Source: Stenotrophomonas humi
GTDB taxonomy: Bacteria; Pseudomonadota; Gammaproteobacteria; Xanthomonadales; Xanthomonadaceae
Reading direction: 5' to 3'
Assembly: GCF_001431415.1 (NCBI RefSeq)
Contig: NZ_LDJI01000015.1
Coordinates: 60,618 to 94,109, forward strand
Length of the DNA stretch: 33,492 nucleotides
Made by a program: the position numbers and the translations under genes. Under the pieces are notes generated by a model that searched no databases, had not been told where the DNA came from, and saw nothing but the letters and a program-made list of their open reading frames with translations. Of this stretch, positions 1 to 6,005 are shown piece by piece. Numbering within the stretch: position 1 is the first letter of the stretch; every line of letters begins with the position of its first letter.

Positions 1-97
1 AGCGGTCCGACGTCAAGGTGACGCTGACCGACGTCCCGCTCACGTCCTGGACCGTGCCGATGACGGTCGCTCGGTCGGCTAGGTCAGGCCGGATCAT
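1..97 (-). CDS. HerA-like ATPase of a SIR2-HerA defence pair, N-terminus only (cut by window edge)
   Basis: An ATG at 95-97 opens a frame that stays open to the left edge (32 codons visible). It overlaps the last 14 bases of the SIR2 gene, as expected for a translationally coupled operon. The peptide starts MIRPDLADRATVIG, followed by TVQDVSGTSVSVTLTSDR. The segment V-I-G-x-V-x-x-V-x-G-x-x-V-x-V is the beta-rich pattern of the HAS-barrel at the N-terminus of HerA/FtsK-type hexameric ATPases. In known SIR2-HerA systems the SIR2 NADase/nuclease precedes a HerA helicase-like ATPase, and the two form a large complex. The Walker motifs lie outside the window, so the HerA call rests on the barrel pattern plus gene order. 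A different beta-barrel protein remains possible. Confidence 0.6.
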   Translation of the reverse strand, partial: MIRPDLADRATVIGTVQDVSGTSVSVTLTSDR

Positions 98-1286
98 CGC
101 TCGTCCTAGCACCGGAGAGACCACGCAGCAGCGCGCCGAGTGCAGCAAAGTCGCCGAGCCGCACGGTGACCTTGTCGCCGTCCTTCACGAGGATACTGGG
201 CGGCAACACAAGGTCATCCGCGCCGTCGCCTGTCCAGTCACCCGGCGTGCGACCGATGATCGCCTTGTCGAAACCCAGCAGGCTCAGATTCGGGGTCGCC
301 AGCGCGCACTGGCACGCGAGCTTGTACTTCTCTGCTTCTAGCTCGCCATGGACAAAAGCAAATACATGCGCAGTCGGGTTCGCCTCAAGGCTGCGGCATA
401 TGACGTCGTTGATATGCTCGTCTGCGAAGGAATAGCCGCAGATGAAGAGTAGCGACGACGGCGCGAGCAGGAATGCCTTCAAGCGATCAAGCATCGCGAG
501 ATAGGGCATCTTGCGGCTCTGATCATATTTGAGATGCGATGGGTAGATCAGATAGCTCTGCTTGTCGGTCTTCTGATCGGTTCGAACGACGTCCGTCTCG
601 TTCTCCAGGCGCCAGTTGAGTGAGCCATGGATCTTCCACAGCCGAGTCCATCGCGGTGGCAACAAGTCCTCATCCTCAACAGCACCGAGGTCGAAGAAAG
701 CCTTGCGAGCTCCGATGAAGCCGTCGAAGTAGGGCGCCGAACATTCCTCGAGCGCTTGCTCCATGAGCAGGTCGTAATTGGTTGTAAAGAGATGGACGGG
801 CCGCTCACGGCGGATTGAGCGACTCCAGATCGCCAGATTGTGATAGGGGCTGTCCTTTGTCGGAAGCGTGCGGGTTACCTCCTTGGAAATCACATCGCAG
901 ACACTCTTGTCGAGAGCGATGAGATCGGCGGCGGTCAGCCCACGCACATCGCCGGCGCCGGCGACACTCGCAAACACGCGGATGCGGCTGAGCAAGAGCT
1001 CAATGTTACCGCCATCACCGCCGTCATCGGTCACGATTTTGACGATCTTGTCCCAAGTCGACGGGTTGGCGACGTCCTTGCTGGACAGTTGTTCCGCGAT
1101 CACCTTCGTCAACCCTGCCACGTCCCAGATCAACGGGTCGGTGATAGTTTTTCCATCCTCCTCGCGCTCATTGACGCGGATCGACAGTGGGCATCCTGCG
1201 CCTAGAAAGAAGCCGATGGGTTTACGGTTCTGCGACAGCGCCTGCTGAATGAAACTAATCTGTCGAACCGGATCATGTTTGTGCAT
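84..1286 (-). CDS. SIR2-family (SIR2_2) NAD-binding defence protein
   Basis: This 400-residue cytoplasmic protein belongs to the SIR2-like group used in phage defence, where the domain hydrolyses NAD or acts as a nuclease on infection. It has the Rossmann glycine motif GAGC (residues 29-32), TTNYD (168-172, with the catalytic-type Asn), KIHGSLNW (218-225, with the catalytic-type His) and CGYSFADEHIN (283-293), the usual nucleotide-pocket signature. No zinc-ribbon cysteine set is seen, which separates it from housekeeping protein deacetylases. The ATG at 1286 is preferred because a G-rich ribosome site (GGGGGCGAG) abuts it; an upstream GTG at 1313 would add nine residues without a better site. 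It overlaps the downstream HerA-like gene by 14 bases. The family is clear; the exact activity (NADase or nuclease) is inferred. Confidence 0.88.
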   Translation of the reverse strand: MHKHDPVRQISFIQQALSQNRKPIGFFLGAGCPLSIRVNEREEDGKTITDPLIWDVAGLTKVIAEQLSSKDVANPSTWDKIVKIVTDDGGDGGNIELLLSRIRVFASVAGAGDVRGLTAADLIALDKSVCDVISKEVTRTLPTKDSPYHNLAIWSRSIRRERPVHLFTTNYDLLMEQALEECSAPYFDGFIGARKAFFDLGAVEDEDLLPPRWTRLWKIHGSLNWRLENETDVVRTDQKTDKQSYLIYPSHLKYDQSRKMPYLAMLDRLKAFLLAPSSLLFICGYSFADEHINDVICRSLEANPTAHVFAFVHGELEAEKYKLACQCALATPNLSLLGFDKAIIGRTPGDWTGDGADDLVLPPSILVKDGDKVTVRLGDFAALGALLRGLSGARTSDDPA

Positions 1287-1370
1287 CTCGCCCCCTAGCC
1301 AGCACTCCCCCACTGGGATGGTATCAGTAACCCTTGATCGCTTGTTCGAGAAGGCCAGCTCCCCCTCCCC

Positions 1371-1394
1371 TACCCCCGATAAATCTTCCTAATC
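1371..1394. repeat. Copy A of a 24-bp interspersed direct repeat (candidate recombination site)
   Basis: TACCCCCGATAA-ATCTT-CCTAATC. It matches copy B at 22 of 24 positions. It matches copy C in the outer 12- and 7-base blocks but differs at all five central bases. It lies about 85 bases upstream of the SIR2 start, and on the minus strand it contains the stop codon (TAG) of the gene fragment next to it. Conserved arms around a variable centre fit a tyrosine-recombinase core site, but no recombinase gene is in view, so this is inference. Confidence 0.6.
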
Positions 1395-1688
1395 CTCCTG
1401 ATCTGCCCGGCCATTCTCTCTGCCAGAAGCCGTCTGTTCCTCCCGAAAACCGGACGGGCGTTCGGGCTCTGCTCTACTCTTACGATAGACCTCGCTTAAG
1501 TCAGCTTCGATAGATGTTTGTAGATCTCTCTGAGCCTTGAGAGCAACAGCGGGAAGAGGTTCCTTTAACTTCATTTGATCGATATAGCGTCGATCAAATA
1601 ATTCGCGACTCATGAGGCGGAATGACGTGTTCTCGATCGACGGACCTCGGACGAGGTTCGCCGAGCCGGAGTAGACCTCGCCCAGTCT
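1389..1688 (-). pseudogene. C-terminal fragment of an unrecognised gene, ending inside repeat A
   Basis: A 99-codon open frame follows a TGA at 1689-1691. It reads RLGEVYSGSANLVRGPSIEN, then TSFRLMSRELFDRRYIDQMK, and ends in a charged tail (...RENGRADQED). The first in-frame ATG (1613) has no ribosome site in front, and protein-like sequence continues upstream of it, so this looks like the 3' end of a longer, truncated gene rather than a free-standing 74-residue protein. The acidic/basic C-terminal tail suggests a soluble protein. I do not recognise the family. It lies between the MFS exporter and the defence operon, and its stop codon falls in the 24-bp repeat, so its other part was probably lost in the rearrangement that built this junction. 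Confidence 0.4.
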
Positions 1689-1724
1689 TCAGCAATGCCG
1701 GCATAGGGATTGCTCCATGCCGTT

Positions 1725-1751
1725 GTCAGCGGAGGCTTTGCCTCCGCTGAC
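1725..1751 (-). terminator. Strong hairpin downstream of the MFS exporter
   Basis: A perfect 12-bp inverted repeat (GTCAGCGGAGGC / GCCTCCGCTGAC) with a 3-base loop begins 11 bases after the MFS stop codon. It lacks a clear T-run on the minus strand, so it may act as an mRNA 3'-end stabiliser as well as a terminator. Confidence 0.5.
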
Positions 1752-1761
1752 TTGAGGGCGG

Positions 1762-3174
1762 TTAACCGACCGGCACCTCTTTTTGCGGACCGGTAGATCC
1801 AACGAACATCAGAGCGGCGAGCGCCGCCAAACCGGCCGTAGCGCCCGCTCCCAGGAAAGCGACCTGGAAACCCGCCAGCATGCCTTCGGCGGTCTGGCCT
1901 TGGCCGGAACCGAAAGTCGAGAGCGCAACCATGACGGCTAGACCAATGGCAGAGCCGATCTGGTAGGTAGTATTGATCAGGCCCGAAGCTAGGCCGGTTT
2001 CCTCAGGCTTGGCGCCAGCCATGCCAGTCATCGTCGTTGGGATATACGCCAGCGCCATACCGAAGGCGGCGAGGAGGGAGGCCGGGAGAACGTTCACCGC
2101 GAATGAACCGTCCAGCGGCAGATTTCCGAACATCAGAAGTGCGCCCCCCATCAGTAGCAATCCGAGCACAAGGTTGGGTTTGACGCCAAGCCTTCCGATC
2201 AGCTTGCCCGAGAACCCGACCATCACAATCATGATCGTTGCGGTCATCGGCAGGAGCGCGAAACCGCTGGCCAGCGCGGAGAGGCCAAGAATCTGCTGAA
2301 GATAGAGATTCAGGAAAAACCAAAGCGGGATCCAGGCGGCACCGAGCAGTGCCATCACAAGATTGCCCGCTGCCAGGTTCGGCGCCTTGAAGATAGCCAA
2401 GGGAAGAAGCGGCTCGCGTCGCACGAACTGGACAATCAGGAAGACAACGAACAGGGCGACCGAAATCCCCAGCAATGTCAGAATCTGCGGAGAACCAAGC
2501 CCAGCCGACTCGATGGTGACGATGGCATAGACCAGGCTCACAAGAGCACCTGTCACGCTGATCGCCCCAAACCAGTCGACGGCGCCGTTGCTGCGCGGAG
2601 ACTTGCGGAGCACGGCCGGAATCAGTGTCAGCACGAGCAAGCCGAGCGGCACGTTCACCAAGAAAGTCCAGGGCCAAGTCATCCATTCGGTGATGACGCC
2701 CCCCAAGAACACCCCTGCCGAGCCACCGGCGGCAGCGGCGGCGCCCCAAAAACCGAATGCCTTGCCAAGTTCGGCGCCATCGTGCCCGAAAAGGCGCATG
2801 ACGATCGTCAGTGCGGACGGGGCAATCAATGCGGCACCTACGCCCTGCAGTGCACGGCCAGCAAGCAGCATTTCTTGGTTTTGCGCCAGCCCTGCCAGCA
2901 GCGAAGCCGCGGTAAGGATGACAAATCCGCTCGCAAAAATGCGGCGGGCACCGAGCAAGTCGCCCAACCGTCCCCCAAGCAGCAACAGGCCACCAAAGGC
3001 GATCACATAGGCATTGAAGATCCAGCTGAGCCCGCTGGCGCTGAAACCCAGATCAGTCTGCATGGCAGGCAATGCCACACCGATGATGGACGTATCAAGG
3101 ATCACGATGAACTGAGCCGCGCAAAGCAGAGCCAGGGCGGCCCATCTCTTCGGATCAGGTTTGTTTTTCTGCAT
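1762..3174 (-). CDS. MFS multidrug exporter, DHA2 (14-TM, EmrB/QacA) family
   Basis: This is a 470-residue inner-membrane proton/drug antiporter. The DHA2 signatures are present in order: LDTSIIGVALPAM in TM1 (the acidic D of motif D1), GRLGDLLGARR (motif A, loop 2-3), GRALQGVGAALIAPSALTIV (motif B, TM4), and the glycine-rich TM5 antiporter motif C around AAAAGGSAGVFLGGVIT followed by WPWTFLVNVPLG. Hydrophobic segments continue to near the C-terminus, consistent with 14 helices and normal family length. The ATG follows GGGGAACTCC. A near-perfect palindrome sits just upstream of the start, so repressor control is likely, but no TetR or MarR gene is adjacent. The substrate cannot be read from sequence; cationic drugs or dyes are typical for the family. 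Confidence 0.92.
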   Translation of the reverse strand: MQKNKPDPKRWAALALLCAAQFIVILDTSIIGVALPAMQTDLGFSASGLSWIFNAYVIAFGGLLLLGGRLGDLLGARRIFASGFVILTAASLLAGLAQNQEMLLAGRALQGVGAALIAPSALTIVMRLFGHDGAELGKAFGFWGAAAAAGGSAGVFLGGVITEWMTWPWTFLVNVPLGLLVLTLIPAVLRKSPRSNGAVDWFGAISVTGALVSLVYAIVTIESAGLGSPQILTLLGISVALFVVFLIVQFVRREPLLPLAIFKAPNLAAGNLVMALLGAAWIPLWFFLNLYLQQILGLSALASGFALLPMTATIMIVMVGFSGKLIGRLGVKPNLVLGLLLMGGALLMFGNLPLDGSFAVNVLPASLLAAFGMALAYIPTTMTGMAGAKPEETGLASGLINTTYQIGSAIGLAVMVALSTFGSGQGQTAEGMLAGFQVAFLGAGATAGLAALAALMFVGSTGPQKEVPVG

Positions 3175-3186
3175 TGGAGTTCCCCA

Positions 3187-3217
3187 ATATCAATTGTTCG
3201 CTTATTGCGATTGATAT
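3187..3217. promoter_or_regulatory. Palindromic operator upstream of the MFS exporter
   Basis: ATATCAATTG and CGATTGATAT form an inverted repeat (9 of 10 pairs) separated by 11 bases, 13-43 bases before the start codon. The size and A/T-rich arms fit a TetR/MarR-type operator overlapping promoter or leader. Sequence symmetry is seen; the cognate regulator is not in the window. Confidence 0.5.
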
Positions 3218-3319
3218 CGAGTGTTCGGCTTACAACGCTGGCATGGTCAATAGATAAACCCAAAGCTTTTGCGCAGCACGCCTGGGCAAAACCTTAATGG
3301 ACTGCTCCGCAGTCAACGG

Positions 3320-3373
3320 CTACCAATGCCATGGCAAGTGGAACGTGCAGGCCATCGCGTCTGTCCGCTGCAT
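3320..3373 (-). other. 17-codon ORF with strong ribosome site, possible leader peptide or start of a lost gene
   Basis: AAGGAG lies 7 bases before an ATG that encodes MQRTDAMACTFHLPWHW and stops. The site is far better than that of most short frames nearby, and the ORF is on the same strand as the MFS gene about 150 bases downstream. It could be a leader ORF, or the 5' end of a gene whose remainder was deleted. Nothing further supports translation. Confidence 0.25.
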
Positions 3374-3399
3374 TCTTTGTCTCCTTTCTCAAACGGTAA

Positions 3400-3433
3400 C
3401 GCACAAGACCCGGACGATGCCGGGCCCTGTGCG
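3400..3433. terminator. Long hairpin, terminator-like
   Basis: CGCACAAGACCCGG and CCGGGCCCTGTGCG pair over 14 positions (two exceptions, both able to form wobble pairs in RNA) around a 6-base loop. It is followed by TTTACTT on the plus strand and by no T-run on the minus strand. It lies about 240 bases beyond the end of the copper-type cluster and just before the 17-codon ORF. Confidence 0.4.
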
Positions 3434-3622
3434 TTTACTTGTTGATGAAATCAATCGTTGGACTTGCGACCGCACTGTTCGGGGCGGGTTTCCATGTACA
3501 TCGAAATTCGCGAATCACTGAATCTATGCGGATCCCTATCGAAGTCTTTCACAGCGGGGTCATCCGGCAAGGCAGATGTACCGGAAGCTCGATTCCCGGG
3601 CTATCCGCCCAAGCATGCCGTA

Positions 3623-3641
3623 GCTGGGGGTTTACCCCAGC
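3623..3641 (-). terminator. Short hairpin after the copper-type cluster
   Basis: GCTGGGG and CCCCAGC form a perfect 7-bp stem with a 5-base loop, about 30 bases after the stop of the His-rich periplasmic protein gene. There is no T-run, so it is a weak or factor-dependent terminator candidate. Confidence 0.3.
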
Positions 3642-3671
3642 CATGGCTACAGCGAGGTGGGAATCTGCAGC

Positions 3672-4532
3672 TTACGAGCCCTTAGCGACATCAACGACGA
3701 ACGGAACTGTACGAATTTCATCATTGCCCATGAACTGAATCCAAAGTGCATATTTACCTGCATGAGGCGGCTTTGCGTGGAGCATCATCTGTGCGGACAC
3801 CGGGCCGGACTGGCCATGCTCTGAACCGTGTTTGCCATGTCCGCCGTGTGCAGTTTCGGCCGCATCTGCCGACATCGCATGCGCGTGAACATACGCAAGG
3901 TCATCGGTGCCTACGAACACCGCGTGGGCCGGCACACCAAGGTAGAGGTCCAGATCTTGCGCCGGCTGGCCGTTCTTCAGAACCGTCAAGGTCAACATGT
4001 TTTCTTTTCCGGCCTGCAGTCCCATCTGATCCAACTGGATCGTATAAGGGCCATCCTTCCCTTCCTGGTGAGACGGGATTGCCTGCGCTACGGCATCGAC
4101 AGGCGCATCCACGGGAACTTCGAATCGAACAACCTGCTGACCGAGACCGGCGGGGACTGCGTCAGCGAAGACATGGTAGACGCCTGGCTTGGGAAAGTTC
4201 ATCGCGACCCGGAACCGGCCATCTGCCCCAACCTTGCCAGGATGCTCGTGCAGGAAGCTGGAGAAATTGCTGTCGGTTGCCAGAACGTGCAGCTCCTGAC
4301 TCAGTTCCTCGTCAAAATGCGCTATGCGCTTGCCGGTGGTCTTGTCGGTGAAGGTGATCAGCAGCTCGCGAGAAAGCGGGCCGGTTTCTTCGACGGAAAG
4401 TTCGGCAGTGACTTTTTCGGCAGTGCCCGAAAGTGCGAAGGTTCCGTTGAGGACATCATTCGAAGCCGACGAAGGTAATGCGGCTGTACCGATTGCGGCC
4501 ACGCCGAAAGTGAGCAGTTGTTTGATCAACAT
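3672..4532 (-). CDS. His-rich secreted protein of a copper/heavy-metal cluster
   Basis: This is a 286-residue protein with a Sec signal peptide (hydrophobic core LLTFGVAAIGTAALP, likely cleavage near SSA-SN), so it is periplasmic. The mature part is beta-rich and reads like two Ig-like halves. Possible metal ligands cluster at HEH (95-97), at VYHVFAD (about 118-124) and in a His/Gly-rich loop at about 216-239 (HAHAM...HGGHGKHGSEHG). It lies 24 bases after the HMA metallochaperone gene on the same strand, and a CueR-type regulator gene precedes both, which points to copper binding or delivery. I do not recognise a named family; metal binding is inferred from the histidine pattern and neighbours. 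The start follows GGAG with good spacing. Confidence 0.75.
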   Translation of the reverse strand: MLIKQLLTFGVAAIGTAALPSSASNDVLNGTFALSGTAEKVTAELSVEETGPLSRELLITFTDKTTGKRIAHFDEELSQELHVLATDSNFSSFLHEHPGKVGADGRFRVAMNFPKPGVYHVFADAVPAGLGQQVVRFEVPVDAPVDAVAQAIPSHQEGKDGPYTIQLDQMGLQAGKENMLTLTVLKNGQPAQDLDLYLGVPAHAVFVGTDDLAYVHAHAMSADAAETAHGGHGKHGSEHGQSGPVSAQMMLHAKPPHAGKYALWIQFMGNDEIRTVPFVVDVAKGS

Positions 4533-4556
4533 GGAATTTTTCTCCGAATGAGGAAA

Positions 4557-4763
4557 TCAGCGGCCTAGCTGCGGGTGATGTGGATATCCGGCCTCTGCCA
4601 ACGTGGCGAGGAAGGTCGCTTCCTCCAGCGCCGTTTCTATGCGCACCAGGCGCGCCGGAACATCGGTTTCGATCTGCGCCAACGGGTCGACGCTCAGCAA
4701 CGCGTTCTCCAACGGCTTGGCGCACGAACTGCAGGTCATGTTGGGAATATGGAACTGAAGCAT
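4557..4763 (-). CDS. Heavy-metal-associated (HMA) domain metallochaperone, CopZ/MerP-like
   Basis: A 68-residue protein made of one ferredoxin-like HMA domain. The metal-binding loop NMTCSSC has cysteines at residues 11 and 14, and the typical C-terminal hydrophobic segment (FLATLAEAGYPHH) follows. Proteins of this kind bind Cu(I) and pass it to a P-type ATPase or regulator. The ATG at 4763 is chosen because AGGAG sits 6 bases before it; the longer frame starting at 4832 adds 23 residues absent from the family. The gene lies between a CueR-type regulator and the His-rich secreted protein, all on one strand. The cytoplasmic form is favoured because there is no signal peptide. Confidence 0.88.
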   Translation of the reverse strand: MLQFHIPNMTCSSCAKPLENALLSVDPLAQIETDVPARLVRIETALEEATFLATLAEAGYPHHPQLGR

Positions 4764-4952
4764 CTTGATCTCCTGAGTGATTGTCGCGCCGACCACCTTG
4801 GGTGTTGACTGCGTGGCAATGTCAATCAGCAATCCAGCGAGATCGGCGCGTCCATTTCTTTCAGTTCAGATTGGCGGAACGCGCGACGCGGGTGATGACC
4901 ATCTGCGGGTGTCGTACTTACTGGAACAGCACGGATCTACGCAAATGCGTTA

Positions 4953-4972
4953 CCCCTTGCAGTCTCAAGAGG
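4953..4972 (-). promoter_or_regulatory. Dyad resembling a MerR/CueR-type operator before the HMA gene
   Basis: CCCCTTG and CAAGAGG form a dyad (6 of 7 pairs) around a 6-base centre, with ACC/GGT outside it, at the very 3' end of the regulator gene. MerR-family regulators bind such dyads between widely spaced -35 and -10 elements. It would let the regulator drive the HMA and His-rich genes from an internal promoter. I could not identify a convincing -10 box, so confidence is low. Confidence 0.35.
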
Positions 4973-5408
4973 AAGGTTCCGCTGTTCTACGCCCGCGCGA
5001 CGAGGCAGATGTTTCCATGCCGAAGTCCGCCAAGCCCTCAATGATCGGGCAGTCGGGACGGTTGTTTCCGTGGCAGCTGTTGGCGAGCGTGTGAAGCGTA
5101 TGCGCCAATGCTTGCAGTACGGTGATCTTCTTCTCAAGGTCGGCGACATAGAACAGCGCCGCCTTCTTGATATCGCCACTGGGCCGCTCGCGATCACGCC
5201 ACAACAGGAGCAGCTCGGAGATCTGCTTGACGGTCCAACCGAGATCACGCGAGCGGCGTATGAAACGCAGGCTATTCGCATCCTGCACGGTGTAGTTCCG
5301 ATAGCCCGCCTCGGAGCGCGTTGCACGTGGAATCAGGCCGGTTTTCTCGTAGTACCGGATCATCTTGGCCGAAACGCCCGAGAATGCGGCAGCTTGCCCG
5401 ATATTCAT
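4965..5408 (-). CDS. cueR: MerR-family Cu(I)-responsive transcriptional regulator, CueR/HmrR type
   Basis: This 147-residue dimeric DNA-binding activator has the N-terminal MerR winged helix (MNIGQAAAFSGVSAKMIRYY, then EKTGLIP and GYRNY), a dimerisation helix, and a metal loop with cysteines at residues 112 and 120 (CHGNNRPDC). The C-x7-C loop and its position match CueR, which senses monovalent copper, silver or gold; Zn and Hg sensors of this family place cysteines differently. The start codon follows AGAGGGAAACC. It is the first gene of the copper-type cluster, and a dyad at its 3' end may be its own target. The far C-terminus (SASSRGRRTAEPSS) is longer and more polar than in typical CueR. 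Confidence 0.9.
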   Translation of the reverse strand: MNIGQAAAFSGVSAKMIRYYEKTGLIPRATRSEAGYRNYTVQDANSLRFIRRSRDLGWTVKQISELLLLWRDRERPSGDIKKAALFYVADLEKKITVLQALAHTLHTLANSCHGNNRPDCPIIEGLADFGMETSASSRGRRTAEPSS

Positions 5409-5486
5409 GGTTTCCCTCTTTTGGGTCTGCTCGGTTGGCGTGGGTGCGTTGCGGGATTGCTTGCCAGGAGCTTCCCCTCACCCCAA

Positions 5487-5512
5487 CCCCTCTCCCGTAA
5501 ACGGGAGAGGGG
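5487..5512. repeat. 26-bp perfect palindromic intergenic element
   Basis: CCCCTCTCCCGT and ACGGGAGAGGGG flank a 2-base AA loop. C-rich/G-rich palindromes of this form are, to my knowledge, dispersed in Xanthomonadaceae genomes. Here it lies between the divergence-free glutaredoxin and cueR genes (both minus strand), so it could act as a terminator of the upstream efflux-glutaredoxin transcript or be a REP/MITE-like repeat. Confidence 0.55.
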
Positions 5513-5668
5513 CTTAGTGCGCTCCGGCGTTTGTGGGGGCGGCGATGCGCGCGTGGACGTTGCCAAGATGCAGGCGAGCGTCTTCGCAGACGCGTATGGC
5601 TGCTTCAACCATCAGGGCATATCGGCATCGCGCGATACGCATGGAACACGTTTGTCCCTGACCGTCGC

Positions 5669-5935
5669 TCAGACGCCTTTGGACAGACCGAGTGCGACGG
5701 TCAAGAGCGGTTTCTGCGTGAGAAACGTGCCCTGAAAGAACGCATCACCAATGACAGTGATCGGCGCCAGACGCGCACCCGTGCGCGCCCTCGCCTCCTC
5801 CATGACGTCGCGCCTGGAGAGATCGCGCTCTTCGAAGTCGATGCCCTCGTGACCAAGCCAGGCTTTCAGCGTGTCGCAATCGGAGCAGCTCGGCGCCGTG
5901 TAGAGAATGATGGGCTGATGGGATGAGCTAACCAT
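5669..5935 (-). CDS. Glutaredoxin-like thiol-disulfide protein
   Basis: An 88-residue single thioredoxin-fold domain. The N-terminal strand IILYTAPSCSDC carries a CxxC redox motif (C17, C20) in the glutaredoxin position, and residues around LAPITVIGD provide the cis-proline/glutathione-site region. It is cytoplasmic, without signal peptide. AGGAG precedes the ATG. The gene follows the outer-membrane efflux gene by 70 bases on the same strand and could be the last gene of that operon, or part of the metal/redox cluster with cueR. A degraded relative of its C-terminal half occurs at 18887-19006. Its substrate is unknown; a role in thiol repair under metal stress is inferred from context. Confidence 0.82.
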   Translation of the reverse strand: MVSSSHQPIILYTAPSCSDCDTLKAWLGHEGIDFEERDLSRRDVMEEARARTGARLAPITVIGDAFFQGTFLTQKPLLTVALGLSKGV

Positions 5936-6005
5936 GGTGGTCTCCTGCAGGCGGCTATCAAGCTATCCCTTTGAGATGAGCTTGGGGATTGCAACGGTGG
6001 AAAGG

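Larger units (their letters stand above)
3238..3671. other. Gene-poor intergenic stretch
   Basis: Several short frames exist on both strands here, but none shows a recognisable domain or a ribosome site with a long frame. The stretch holds two hairpins and one 17-codon frame with a good Shine-Dalgarno sequence, listed separately. It is probably a junction left by deletion between the MFS gene and the copper-type cluster. Confidence 0.4.

Noticed and set aside
2003..2749. A 248-codon minus frame inside the MFS gene
   Set aside because: It overlaps a clear full-length DHA2 exporter in another frame and is Arg-rich shadow sequence.
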